Origin: Cohaesibacter haloalkalitolerans | Lineage (GTDB): Bacteria > Pseudomonadota > Alphaproteobacteria > Rhizobiales > Cohaesibacteraceae | Direction of reading: 5' to 3' | Assembly (NCBI RefSeq): GCF_003574655.1 | Contig: NZ_QNUM01000001.1 | Location: 620,001 to 684,000, forward strand | DNA: 64,000 nucleotides | In this document: positions 1-8,270 of the stretch, in pieces | Layout: each line of letters begins with the position of its first letter | How positions within the stretch are numbered: position 1 is the first letter of the stretch | Made by a program: the position numbers and the translations under genes | The notes under the pieces: model-generated | Databases searched by the model: none | Told to the model about the DNA's origin: nothing | What the model saw: the letters and a program-made list of their open reading frames with translations, nothing else

Positions 1-285
1 GAAGCACTGGCGCGAGCTGATGCGGCCTATGTCGGCATGATCGGTTCGAAGAGCAAGCGGGCCACCTTCAGCCATTGGCTGAAGCGCGAGGCACCGGATC
101 AGGCTGAGGCGCTTCTGCCTTCGCTGGTCTGCCCAATCGGTCGGCATGACCATGTGCGCGACAAGCGACCTGAGGTGATTGCCGCGATGGTGGCGGCCGA
201 GCTGCTGGGCGTTCTGTTGCGGGATCTGCCATCTGGGCAGTCTGGCCCCGATGCGCATGCCGGGCAGGCTGACCGGATATTCTGA
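1..285 (+). CDS. xdhC: XdhC-type xanthine dehydrogenase accessory protein, C-terminal end (5' truncated)
   Basis: The reading frame is open from base 1, so the gene begins outside the window and only about the last 94 codons are visible. The segment has the XdhC/CoxI C-terminal signature: YVGMIGSKSKR, then CPIG, then a helix ending in AAELLGVLL. XdhC proteins bind molybdenum cofactor, support its sulfuration and hand it to xanthine dehydrogenase, which makes urate. That fits the urate-degradation genes that follow. The structural xdhA/xdhB genes are presumably upstream, outside the window. It converges on the purine permease, with a terminator between. Confidence 0.88.
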   Translation, partial: EALARADAAYVGMIGSKSKRATFSHWLKREAPDQAEALLPSLVCPIGRHDHVRDKRPEVIAAMVAAELLGVLLRDLPSGQSGPDAHAGQADRIF

Positions 286-329
286 AACAGCCTGTCCTCA
301 AACCATCCATCCAATGAATTCAGGCAAGG

Positions 330-365
330 AAAAAGCCCGGCAGGTGGTGCCGGGCTTTTGTTTTC
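330..365. terminator. Bidirectional intrinsic terminator between xdhC and the permease gene
   Basis: A GC-rich stem lies between the two convergent stops. The arm aaaagcccggca (331-342) pairs with tgccgggctttt (348-359) across a 5-base loop. It has A-rich and T-rich flanks, so it can work on both strands. Confidence 0.88.
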
Positions 366-382
366 AATGGTCAGACGCTGGA

Positions 383-1813
383 TCACTCGCCGGGCTGGAC
401 TTCCGGGTTATGACCGGCCATGCCGCCGGACACTTCCTCGGTGGCTTCTGCTGCCAGTTCTTCTGGCAGGACCAGGTTGAGAACCACGGCGATCAGAGCA
501 GAAGGCAACAGGCCGGATGTCAGAAGGACCTTGAGCGTGCCCGGAACATACTGCAGGGCGCTTGGCTCCAGCTGCAGGCCCAGACCGACCGACAGGGAGA
601 TGGCGAAGATCACCATGTTGCGACGGTTCCAGTTGACGTCGGACAGCATGGAGATGCCGGAAGCGACGACCATGCCGAACATGACCACCACGCCACCACC
701 AAGAACTTCGATCGGGATGGTGCGGATGAGGCTGCCCACCTTCGGGACGAGGCCACAGATGATCAGGAAGATGGCACCAAAGGTGACCACATGGCGGCTC
801 ATGACGCCGGTGATGGCAACCAGGCCCACGTTCTGGGAGAAGGAAGTGTTTGGCAAGGCACCGAAGACACCGGCAATGGCCGTGCCCAGTCCGTCTGCAT
901 AGGTGGCGCCTGCGATTTCCTTGTCGGTTGCCTCGCGACCTGCACCGCCCTTGGTGATGCCGGAAACGTCGCCAACGGTTTCAATGGCGGAGACGACGGC
1001 CATCAGGCAGAAGCCGATGATCGCGGCAAAGGACATTTCAAAGCCGAATTTGAATGGCATTGGCAGGGCAAAGGCCGCAGCGTTGTTCCATGAACCGGCG
1101 ATGGAGGCAACCGGCAGCTTGCCAATGACAATGGCGAAGATGTAACCGGCGATGAGGCCAAGCAGCACGGCGGAAATGGCCCACATGCCACGGGCATAGA
1201 ATTTGAGGCCAAGGGTGACAAGGATCACCACAGCTGCGCAGGCCCAGCTGGTGAGCGTGCCGAATTCAGGCTTGCCAACCATGTGGGCACCGCCTGCCGA
1301 ATACTGGATGCCGACCTTGATCAGCGCCAGACCGATCATCATCACCACAAGGCCGGTGACGAGCGGCGGCAGGGCAAAGCGGATCTTGCCGATGAACAGG
1401 CCAAGGAAGGCGTGGAACAGACCACCGATGAAAATCCCGGTGTAGAGAGCGGCCATGCCGTCAACACCCTTGCCGGCAACCAGCGGGATCATGACAGGCA
1501 GGAAGGCGAAGCTGGTGCCCTGAACCACAGGCAGGGCGGCGCCAACCGGGCCGAGCGTGATGGTCTGGAGCAGGGTTGCCACACCGGCAATCAGCATGGC
1601 CATCTGGATCATGTAGAGCAGCTCAGGGAAATCCGGGCTGTTGGAGCCAAAGCCGAAGCCTGCTGCGCCAGCGACGATGATGGCAGGTGTCACGTTGGCA
1701 ATGAACATGGCCAGCACGTGCTGGATGCCCAGTGGAATGGCCTTGAGTAGTGGTGGCGTGTAGTTTGGATCACGGAGCTGCTCCGGAGTGCCGATAGAAT
1801 TGTTCTTCATCAT
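383..1813 (-). CDS. NCS2/NAT-family purine (urate/xanthine) permease
   Basis: A hydrophobic 476-residue protein with about a dozen membrane segments in the inner membrane. The NAT family hallmarks are present: the QH pair in TM1 (residues 31-32, followed by VLAMFIANVTP) and the signature QNVGLVAITG in the C-terminal half. NCS2 permeases import nucleobases by proton symport; uracil, xanthine and urate members look alike. The surrounding urate genes point to xanthine or urate. A TTG start at 1825 would add four residues, but the ATG at 1813 has GAGGGG just upstream and is preferred. The gene lies 47 bases after allA and is probably last in the puuE-allA-permease operon. Confidence 0.9.
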   Translation of the reverse strand: MMKNNSIGTPEQLRDPNYTPPLLKAIPLGIQHVLAMFIANVTPAIIVAGAAGFGFGSNSPDFPELLYMIQMAMLIAGVATLLQTITLGPVGAALPVVQGTSFAFLPVMIPLVAGKGVDGMAALYTGIFIGGLFHAFLGLFIGKIRFALPPLVTGLVVMMIGLALIKVGIQYSAGGAHMVGKPEFGTLTSWACAAVVILVTLGLKFYARGMWAISAVLLGLIAGYIFAIVIGKLPVASIAGSWNNAAAFALPMPFKFGFEMSFAAIIGFCLMAVVSAIETVGDVSGITKGGAGREATDKEIAGATYADGLGTAIAGVFGALPNTSFSQNVGLVAITGVMSRHVVTFGAIFLIICGLVPKVGSLIRTIPIEVLGGGVVVMFGMVVASGISMLSDVNWNRRNMVIFAISLSVGLGLQLEPSALQYVPGTLKVLLTSGLLPSALIAVVLNLVLPEELAAEATEEVSGGMAGHNPEVQPGE

Positions 1814-1860
1814 GTTACCCCTCAACGGTTATTGTCTTTCCTCCGGTGACTTTTTGTCTT

Positions 1861-2397
1861 TTATTTTGTCTTGCGTGAGCTTTTGCTCTTGGGGTTGGCA
1901 ACAACCCAGTAGGGTTCTTCGAACCAGTATTCTTCAAGATTTTTCGCCTCGCCGATCCGGTCGACGACGGCAAACAGGCCTGGCGCGCGGAGTGGCGTCA
2001 GGACGCCGTGCCACACATTGCGGTGAAAATTGATGCCCTGCCCCGGTCTTGTCTCGAAGGCCAGTGGCCTGCCCGGCCTGCCGTCTTCGTCCGGTGCGAC
2101 GATGACCAGAAAGGCATGCATGCTCATGGGCAGGAAGGCCTGCGAGCCGAGCGGATGCCGTTCAACCATGTCGAGGCAGTAGGGCAGGGTGCGCGGCTCG
2201 GAATCAAAGATCGAGATGCCGGCCCGTCCCGGGTCGCCATCGGTTGCGAGGAAATCGAGACCTGCCAGATCATGATAGCGACCACAGAAGCCCTGGTTGA
2301 TCATCTTCGTGGGCGACCCGTTTGCTTCGAGGATGTCGCCGAAGGGGGCGAAGGCCTCAGCGGTCAGGGGTGCGATCATGATCTGTTCGTCACTCAT
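1861..2397 (-). CDS. allA: Ureidoglycolate lyase
   Basis: This 178-residue protein matches the AllA family in length and in conserved stretches: an N-terminal PLTAEAFAPFGDIL, a central HPLGSQAF, and FHRNVWHGVLTPL with the histidines of the cupin-like barrel. It splits ureidoglycolate into glyoxylate and urea in the cytoplasm, the last step of the ureide pathway. The ATG overlaps the stop of the upstream puuE-uraD gene (ATGA), so translation is coupled. The urea released is a substrate for the urease encoded about 5 kb away. The C-terminus ends in a short Lys/Ser-rich tail. Confidence 0.93.
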   Translation of the reverse strand: MSDEQIMIAPLTAEAFAPFGDILEANGSPTKMINQGFCGRYHDLAGLDFLATDGDPGRAGISIFDSEPRTLPYCLDMVERHPLGSQAFLPMSMHAFLVIVAPDEDGRPGRPLAFETRPGQGINFHRNVWHGVLTPLRAPGLFAVVDRIGEAKNLEEYWFEEPYWVVANPKSKSSRKTK

Positions 2398-3833
2398 CGA
2401 TCGTCTCCACCCAGAAGCGCGCCGACACGATGGAAGGCAATGCGCTCAACCTGGCCACAGGCGGTGGCAAATTCGGTCTCGCTGTCGTTGTCTATGCGTT
2501 GCCTGAAGGCAGCAAGGATGCCTGCCTTGTCATGATCGCGCACGGCGATGATGAACGGAAAGCCGTGCTTGTCCATGTAGGCGGTGTTTAGCGCAGTGAA
2601 TTGGGTGCGTTCTTCCTCGCTCAGGATGTCAAGACCGGCGCTTGCCTGCTCGGCGGTGGAGTCTGCGGTCAGCGCCTTGGCTGCAGCCAGCTTGCCTGCG
2701 AGATCCGGATGGGCCTTGAGGACAGAGAGTTTCTCGTCTTTCGTGGCGGACCGGAAGGCACGACAAAGGGCGTTGTGCAGACCGATCACCGTATCATGAG
2801 CCGCGCCCAGCTCCAGCGCGTGGGCACGTTCCGCAATCCACGGGCTGTGTTCGAAGACACCACCATAGAGCGTAACGAAGCGCTCGGCGCCCATCCGGCT
2901 GGGGCGCTCGAAACGGACCGCAGGATGGACCGCCTGCCAATGGCGGGCAATGTCGATGCGGCGGGCGAACCAGACGTCTCCCTTTGACTGGGCATAGTCC
3001 ATGAAGCGCTTGAGCGCCATGACGCGCCCCGGACGGCCAACAAGGCGGCAGTGCAGGCCGATGTTCATCATCTTGGCCGTGCCCGCTGCGCCTTCTTCAT
3101 AAAGGCAGTCGAAGGTATCCTTGAGATAGGCAAAATACTGGTCGCCGGAGTTGAAGCCCTGTGCGGTGGCAAAGCGCATGTCGTTGCAGTCCAGCGTGTA
3201 GGGGATCAGCAACTGGTCGCGCTCACCAGCCTCGATCCAGTAGGGCAGGTCATCGTCATAGATATCGGAGATATAGTCGAAGATGCCGAGTTCGGCGGCC
3301 AGCGCCACAGTGTTGGCCGAGCAGCGACCGGTGTACCAGCCCTTCGGCTTGGCGCCGGTGACCTCTTCATGCAGGCGAATGGCCTCGAGCATGTCAGCCT
3401 TTTCGCTTTCAGCGGTGGCGTCCTTGTATTCGATCCACTTGAGGCCGTGGCTGGCGATTTCCCAGTCTGCGGCCTGCATTGCTGCCACCTGTTCGGGGCT
3501 GCGGGCAAGGGCGCTGGCAACGCCATAGACGGTGGCCGGGATGCCCATGGAGGTGAACAGGCGATGGAGACGCCAGAAACCGGCGCGGGCGCCATATTCA
3601 TAGATGGATTCCATGTTCCAGTGGCGTTGACCGGGCCAGGGAGCAGCGCCGACGATTTCTGAAAGGAAGGCTTCCGATGCGGCATCCCCGTGCAGGATGC
3701 AGTTCTCGCCGCCCTCTTCATAATTGATCACAAACTGCACAGCGATCTTGGCTCCGCCGGGCCATTCGGCCTTTGGCGGGGTCGGTCCGTAACCGGACAT
3801 GTTTCGCAAATATCGCGTATTTTCCGTATTCAT
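2394..3833 (-). CDS. puuE: Fusion of PuuE-type allantoinase and OHCU decarboxylase (UraD)
   Basis: The 479-residue protein has two domains. Residues 1 to about 305 are the polysaccharide-deacetylase-like allantoinase PuuE (YGPTPP near the start, WEIASHG, GWYTGR, LPYW). Residues about 310-479 are 2-oxo-4-hydroxy-4-carboxy-5-ureidoimidazoline decarboxylase, with HPDLAGK, a GLDILSEEE stretch and FPFIIAVR. UraD makes S-allantoin and PuuE opens it to allantoate, so the fusion covers two consecutive steps. AAGGA stands about seven bases before the ATG. The gene is probably first in an operon with allA and the permease, diverging from hiuH. Confidence 0.94.
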   Translation of the reverse strand: MNTENTRYLRNMSGYGPTPPKAEWPGGAKIAVQFVINYEEGGENCILHGDAASEAFLSEIVGAAPWPGQRHWNMESIYEYGARAGFWRLHRLFTSMGIPATVYGVASALARSPEQVAAMQAADWEIASHGLKWIEYKDATAESEKADMLEAIRLHEEVTGAKPKGWYTGRCSANTVALAAELGIFDYISDIYDDDLPYWIEAGERDQLLIPYTLDCNDMRFATAQGFNSGDQYFAYLKDTFDCLYEEGAAGTAKMMNIGLHCRLVGRPGRVMALKRFMDYAQSKGDVWFARRIDIARHWQAVHPAVRFERPSRMGAERFVTLYGGVFEHSPWIAERAHALELGAAHDTVIGLHNALCRAFRSATKDEKLSVLKAHPDLAGKLAAAKALTADSTAEQASAGLDILSEEERTQFTALNTAYMDKHGFPFIIAVRDHDKAGILAAFRQRIDNDSETEFATACGQVERIAFHRVGALLGGDDR

Positions 3834-4016
3834 CCTGGTTCCTTGCGGCTCCCTATTCTCATTTCCTTCTATACCATTAAAATATGATCACATTTTCTTG
3901 AAATTCCGATAGCTATTTATGCATAATAAAGGAATGGCTTGAAAGCGGATGCTATTATGATGCGACTCCGAATGCAGTAGCGCAACGCGGACGCAACCTA
4001 AAGGACGGTGAATTTC
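3834..4016. promoter_or_regulatory. Divergent promoter region between puuE-uraD and hiuH
   Basis: A visibly AT-rich 183-base interval that must drive both directions. It contains a perfect 10-base palindrome, ttatgcataa (3917-3926), and two copies of cgcaac (3981-3986 and 3992-3997) one helical turn apart. No strong -35/-10 pair was picked out. The LysR protein encoded nearby is the obvious candidate regulator, by inference only. Confidence 0.45.
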
Positions 4017-4370
4017 ATGAGCGGATATCTGACAACCCACGTCTTGGACACTGCAAGGGGGTGCCCGGCGGCGGGTATGGCTATTGAGCTCTATCGTCTG
4101 GATGGAGAAACGCGGACCCTGCTCGCCACCAGCCTGACCAATGAGGATGGCCGGACCGATGGTCCCATCCTGCCCGAAGAAGACTTTGCAACAGGGACTT
4201 ACGAGCTGGTGTTTTATGCCGGTGCCTATCTCGACGAGGTTGAGGCGCTGCACAAGGAACCGCGGTTTCTCGACATCATTCCGATCCGCTTCGGCATGAA
4301 CGAGGCCGTGCATTATCATGTGCCACTGCTGCTTTCCCCCTATGGCTATTCGACCTATCGGGGCAGCTGA
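4017..4370 (+). CDS. hiuH: 5-hydroxyisourate hydrolase (transthyretin-related)
   Basis: A 117-residue transthyretin-like protein. It has the N-terminal [12 protein letters not shown] motif and the diagnostic C-terminal YRGS tetrapeptide that separates HIU hydrolase from transthyretin. It hydrolyses 5-hydroxyisourate, the product of PuuD, to OHCU, which the UraD domain then decarboxylates. The ATG at 4017 is preferred over a GTG at 4008 because AAGGA at 4001-4005 is correctly spaced only for the ATG. There is no obvious signal peptide, so it is probably cytoplasmic. Its stop is 32 bases from the convergent LysR gene. Confidence 0.95.
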   Translation: MSGYLTTHVLDTARGCPAAGMAIELYRLDGETRTLLATSLTNEDGRTDGPILPEEDFATGTYELVFYAGAYLDEVEALHKEPRFLDIIPIRFGMNEAVHYHVPLLLSPYGYSTYRGS

Positions 4371-4402
4371 TCGGGCTTCCTTGGGCCTCTTCAGAGCGGC
4401 TA

Positions 4403-5341
4403 TTAGCCCCTCAATTCGCCTCGTAATTCTTTGGCCTGATCGGAAAGAACGGTGCGGATGTGGCCGGAAATGAAGTCGATGAACAGGCGGATCTTGGGAT
4501 CCTGCCGTCGACGATGTGAATAAAGACAGGCCATCTGGATGGGAATCGGCGGGGTGTCGGTTAGAATCGGCACCAGTTGCCCCGTCCGCAGATAGTGCAA
4601 AACCTCGAACTCAGGCTTCAGAATGATGCCGTGGCCATGCAGCGCCCAATCGGTGAGGACGTCGCCATCGTCCGACTCAAACGGACCGGAAACGGCAAAC
4701 CGCTTGACGCCATCGGCCGTCTGTAGCGGCCACTGGAATTCCGGTGCGCCGGGATAACGCAGGTTGAGGCAGGCATGGTTGGGGCCGGACAGGTCCTCGC
4801 CGCTTTCCGGTTCGCCATGGGTCTCGATGTAGGATGGAGCGGCGCAGAGCACTCGGCGGCAGTCGGCGATCTTGCGAATACGCAGGTTGGAATCCTCCGG
4901 CACGCCGAGGAAGAAGGCGACATCAAGCCCTTCGGCGGCGACATCGATCTTGCGATCCGACAGGCGCATGCGCACGTCGATCAGCGGGAATTCCTTCTTG
5001 AAGTCCGGCACCGCAGGGGCGACCAGCCGTCGACCAATGCCGAGAGGCGCGGCCACATGGATGGAGCCGCGTGGTTTCAAGGTGACACTGGAGACAAGCG
5101 CCTCGGCCTCTTCGATGGTTTCCAGAACACGGCAGGCGCCGGGGTAGAACAGTTTGCCCTGTTCGGTCGGTGTCAGCATGCGTGTGGTGCGCTGGAACAG
5201 GCGGACGTTGAGGTGATCTTCCAGTTGCGAGATGCGGGCCGAAGCCACGGCCGGGGAAATGCGCTGATCGCGGGCGGCGGCCGACATGGACCCCAGTTCG
5301 AAGACACGGACGAAGGTTTTGATATTATCAAAATAGGACAT
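4403..5341 (-). CDS. LysR-family transcriptional regulator, probably of urate catabolism
   Basis: A 312-residue LysR-type regulator. It has an N-terminal winged helix-turn-helix (residues about 15-40, with SMSAAARDQRISPAVASARI), a linker helix, and a periplasmic-binding-protein-like effector domain ending in a short charged tail. It is transcribed divergently from puuD, the usual layout for a LysR regulator and its target. A dyad with T-N11-A geometry lies in the shared intergenic region. Control of puuD, and perhaps hiuH and puuE, by a purine intermediate is inference from position. Confidence 0.9.
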   Translation of the reverse strand: MSYFDNIKTFVRVFELGSMSAAARDQRISPAVASARISQLEDHLNVRLFQRTTRMLTPTEQGKLFYPGACRVLETIEEAEALVSSVTLKPRGSIHVAAPLGIGRRLVAPAVPDFKKEFPLIDVRMRLSDRKIDVAAEGLDVAFFLGVPEDSNLRIRKIADCRRVLCAAPSYIETHGEPESGEDLSGPNHACLNLRYPGAPEFQWPLQTADGVKRFAVSGPFESDDGDVLTDWALHGHGIILKPEFEVLHYLRTGQLVPILTDTPPIPIQMACLYSHRRRQDPKIRLFIDFISGHIRTVLSDQAKELRGELRG

Positions 5342-5409
5342 GGTATTTGTCCGTCGCTTTTTCTTGTTTTTTTTGAATCTGATCTGTCTTTTTCTTCATA
5401 CCAGAAAAT

Positions 5410-5428
5410 CACTCTCTGCAATAGAGTG
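5410..5428. promoter_or_regulatory. Candidate LysR-box dyad between the LysR gene and puuD
   Basis: The perfect inverted repeat CACTCT-N7-AGAGTG contains a T-N11-A core, the generic LysR-type recognition pattern. It lies about 70 bases from the regulator ATG and 135 bases from the puuD ATG. A further half site, cactct, occurs at 5494-5499 nearer puuD, as expected for an activation subsite. Confidence 0.55.
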
Positions 5429-5562
5429 AACAAAAGGCCCCGGGAAGCGTTTGCCGCAAGCATGCACAGAAAGCATGTGCCGCTGCGTTCCGGCACTCTA
5501 TACGGGAACGGTCAAAAGGGGTCATCTGAGGGGGAGCAAGAGTTTGAACTTGGAGTTTCGGG

Positions 5563-6810
5563 ATGCTTGATTTTGACTTGTTGCAACCGCTCATCTGGTC
5601 CTGGCTGGAATTTGCCGTGCGCTGGACCCATGTGATCACCGCGATCGCCTGGATTGGATCGAGCTTCTATTTCATTGCGCTGGATCTGGGGCTCAGGAAG
5701 GCCCCCAACCTGCCGGTCGGTGCCCATGGTGAAGAATGGCAGGTGCATGGTGGCGGTTTCTATCATATCCGCAAGTTCCTCGTGGCGCCCGAGCACATGC
5801 CCGAGCATCTGACATGGTTCAAGTGGGAGAGCTATTCGACCTGGCTGTCCGGTGCGGCGCTTCTGATGGTCACCTATTGGGCCGGTGCCAATCTGTTTCT
5901 CATCGATCCGGCCAAGATGGAGCTGGAGGTCTGGCAGGCGATCCTTGTGTCCGCCGGTTCGCTGACCATCGGCTGGCTCGTTTATGATTTCCTCTGCAAA
6001 TCAAGCCTTGATGAAAAGCCGACGCTGCTGATGGTGCTGTTGTTCGTGCTGCTGGTGGCAATGGGCTGGGGCTATAACCATGTCTTCACCGGCCGCGCCG
6101 TGCTGCTGCATCTGGGGGCCTTTACCGCAACCATCATGACGGCGAATGTCTTCTTCATCATCATTCCGAACCAGAAGATCGTGGTGGCCGATCTCAAGGC
6201 CGGGCGGACGCCAGACCCGAAATATGGCAAGATCGCCAAGCTGCGTTCGACCCACAACAACTATCTCACCTTGCCGGTGATCTTCCTGATGCTGTCCAAC
6301 CACTATCCGCTGGCCTTTGCCTCTCCCTACAACTGGGTGATTGCGGCGCTGGTGTTCCTGATGGGAGTAACGATCCGGCACTGGTTCAACAGCCGCCACG
6401 CTCGCAAGGGCAACCCCTACTGGACCATTCCGGCAACGATCCTGTTGTTCCTTGCGATTGTCTGGATCTCGCTCATTCCTGCCGACTATCTGGAGGAAAG
6501 CGACGCGGCCAGCCGCCCGCTCACCGAATATGAGATGAAATATGCCAATGCGGCGGGTTTTGAAGAGGTGACCGACATCGTCATCAGCCGCTGTTCCATG
6601 TGCCATGCGGATGAAGTGGCATGGGACGGGATCGGCACCGCGCCGCGCGGCATCCATCTAGACAATGAGGCGCGGATCATCCGGGCTGCACGCGAAATCT
6701 TTCTCAATGCCGGGGCGACCAACGCCATGCCGCCGGCCAACGTGACCTTCATGGAGCCGGAGGAACGCCGGGCCATTGTCAACTGGTACAAGGCAGCGCA
6801 GCAGGGGTGA
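5563..6810 (+). CDS. puuD: PuuD-type membrane urate oxidase with C-terminal cytochrome c domain
   Basis: A 415-residue protein. Residues 1 to about 310 form a multi-helix membrane domain typical of PuuD (early RWTHVITAIAWIGSSFYF, then WFKWESYSTWLSG). A cytochrome c domain follows with a CSMCH haem-binding motif (C344, C347, H348) and a plausible distal methionine in NAMPPANVTFM. It oxidises urate to 5-hydroxyisourate at the membrane and should pass electrons to the respiratory chain rather than make peroxide. GGAG sits about seven bases before the ATG. It replaces soluble uricase in this pathway. No maturation genes are nearby. Confidence 0.94.
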   Translation: MLDFDLLQPLIWSWLEFAVRWTHVITAIAWIGSSFYFIALDLGLRKAPNLPVGAHGEEWQVHGGGFYHIRKFLVAPEHMPEHLTWFKWESYSTWLSGAALLMVTYWAGANLFLIDPAKMELEVWQAILVSAGSLTIGWLVYDFLCKSSLDEKPTLLMVLLFVLLVAMGWGYNHVFTGRAVLLHLGAFTATIMTANVFFIIIPNQKIVVADLKAGRTPDPKYGKIAKLRSTHNNYLTLPVIFLMLSNHYPLAFASPYNWVIAALVFLMGVTIRHWFNSRHARKGNPYWTIPATILLFLAIVWISLIPADYLEESDAASRPLTEYEMKYANAAGFEEVTDIVISRCSMCHADEVAWDGIGTAPRGIHLDNEARIIRAAREIFLNAGATNAMPPANVTFMEPEERRAIVNWYKAAQQG

Positions 6811-6837
6811 TCGCCTGACTTTCAGGTTCTGTTTCAA

Positions 6838-6870
6838 ACAAAAGGCCCGCATGCTGTGCGGGCCTTTTGT
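6838..6870. terminator. Bidirectional terminator between puuD and ureG
   Basis: A perfect 14-bp stem, acaaaaggcccgca paired with tgcgggccttttgt, with a 5-base loop. It has A/T tracts on both sides and lies between the convergent puuD and ureG stops. Confidence 0.9.
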
Positions 6871-6909
6871 GTTTCTGATTGTGCGTGCACGGCAGGGTCG
6901 CCGGTCACG

Positions 6910-7542
6910 TCATTCGAAGCCGGACTTCCTGCAAAGGAAGCTGACGATCTCGTCAACGCCGACGTTGCGGGAGAGATCGGTAAAGAGATGGGCCTTGTCA
7001 CCACGCACCTTTGCCGCATCCGTTTTCATCCGCTCCAGATCCGCCCCGACATAAGGGGCCAGATCGGCCTTGTTGATCAGCAGGAGATCGGATCGCGAAA
7101 TGGCCGGGCCGCCCTTGCGCGGGATGTCGTCGCCTTGTGCGACGGAAATGACGTAGATCGTCAGGTCGGCAAGGTCTGGTGAGAAGGTGGCCGCCAGATT
7201 GTCGCCGCCGGATTCGATGAAGATGAAATCGAGATCCTTGTGGCGGGCGCAGAGCTCGTCCACAGCCGCAAGGTTGATCGAGGCATCTTCGCGAATGGCC
7301 GTATGCGGGCAACCGCCGGTTTCGACCCCGATGATGCGATCTTCCTGCAGGGCCTGTTTGCGCACCAGCGCCTCGGCGTCTTCCTTGGTGTAGATGTCAT
7401 TGGTGATGACACCGATGGAGAAGCGGTCGCGCATGGCAAGGCAGAGCTTCTCCGTCAGGGTCGTCTTGCCCGAACCGACCGGGCCGCCGATGCCGATGCG
7501 CATCGGTCCGGCGTAGCTTTCTTGCGTGCTTGGTGAAGTCAT
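6910..7542 (-). CDS. ureG: Urease accessory GTPase UreG
   Basis: A 210-residue SIMIBI-class GTPase with the P-loop GPVGSGKT (20-27), the metal-binding CPH motif (C78-P79-H80) in the [11 protein letters not shown] context, and NKAD for guanine recognition. UreG uses GTP hydrolysis to deliver nickel to the UreABC apoenzyme together with UreD, UreF and UreE. It is the last gene of the urt-ure operon; its ATG overlaps the ureF stop (ATGA). A strong terminator follows. Assignment is secure. Confidence 0.97.
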   Translation of the reverse strand: MTSPSTQESYAGPMRIGIGGPVGSGKTTLTEKLCLAMRDRFSIGVITNDIYTKEDAEALVRKQALQEDRIIGVETGGCPHTAIREDASINLAAVDELCARHKDLDFIFIESGGDNLAATFSPDLADLTIYVISVAQGDDIPRKGGPAISRSDLLLINKADLAPYVGADLERMKTDAAKVRGDKAHLFTDLSRNVGVDEIVSFLCRKSGFE

Positions 7543-8270
7543 GAACGGAAAATCCTCGTGTGAAGGGTCTCGTGCCGCATGGCGGCGATATCGGAATGGA
7601 AGCAGCTGGTGCCCAGCGCCTCAAGGCTTGCGGTTGCCGCGTGGTCTGCCGTAGCAAGGAGCGTCGCTTCAAGGCGGGCCTGTAGCCTGAGGCCATCGGA
7701 CTGGCCGAGCGGCACAAGGCGCATGGCGACGGAAATGAGGTTTGAGGCAAAGGCGTGCAGACTTGCAGTCAGGATTGCCGTAAGGCCAATGCCGTGCACG
7801 CGGGCGGTTGCGCCCATGATGACCGGCAGGGCGACGGACTCCGGTTTCCTTTCCCCGATCAACTCGAGCAGCCGAGTTGGCCAGGCGGCGCTGGCCTTGA
7901 GGAAGGCCATGCCCTGCTGGGTGGTTTCCATGTGGCGTTCGCGGCTGGCCGAGAGGGCAAGCGCGAGATCGTTGAGGGCGTTGAGGGCGGCCATGTCGCC
8001 TGCGCCGATCCGCCAGGCGTGGGCGAGCAGAATGGCGTCGCTGCGTGCGCTGCCCATGATCAGAAGCAGTTCGATCCAGTCGCCGACGCTGTCCCTGTCA
8101 TGGCAGGTGCCGTCGCTGATGGCGGTTTCAAGGCCATGGCTGTAGCTGAAGGTGCCAAGGGGGAAGGCCGGGGAAAGCCACGTCAACAGACGGATCAGGG
8201 CAACTCCCTGAAGGGCCGCTGACGAGGGCTCTACGGTTCCATCTGGCAGGAGCGTGGGATCAGTGGTCAT
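7539..8270 (-). CDS. ureF: Urease accessory protein UreF
   Basis: A 243-residue helical UreF protein, recognisable from [21 protein letters not shown] near the N-terminus and from the all-alpha composition. It forms part of the UreDFG nickel-insertion complex. The frame stays open upstream, but that part is only the other frame of the His-rich ureE tail. The ATG at 8270, which overlaps the ureE stop by 11 bases, gives the expected family length. Its stop overlaps the ureG start. Confidence 0.94.
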   Translation of the reverse strand: MTTDPTLLPDGTVEPSSAALQGVALIRLLTWLSPAFPLGTFSYSHGLETAISDGTCHDRDSVGDWIELLLIMGSARSDAILLAHAWRIGAGDMAALNALNDLALALSASRERHMETTQQGMAFLKASAAWPTRLLELIGERKPESVALPVIMGATARVHGIGLTAILTASLHAFASNLISVAMRLVPLGQSDGLRLQARLEATLLATADHAATASLEALGTSCFHSDIAAMRHETLHTRIFRS

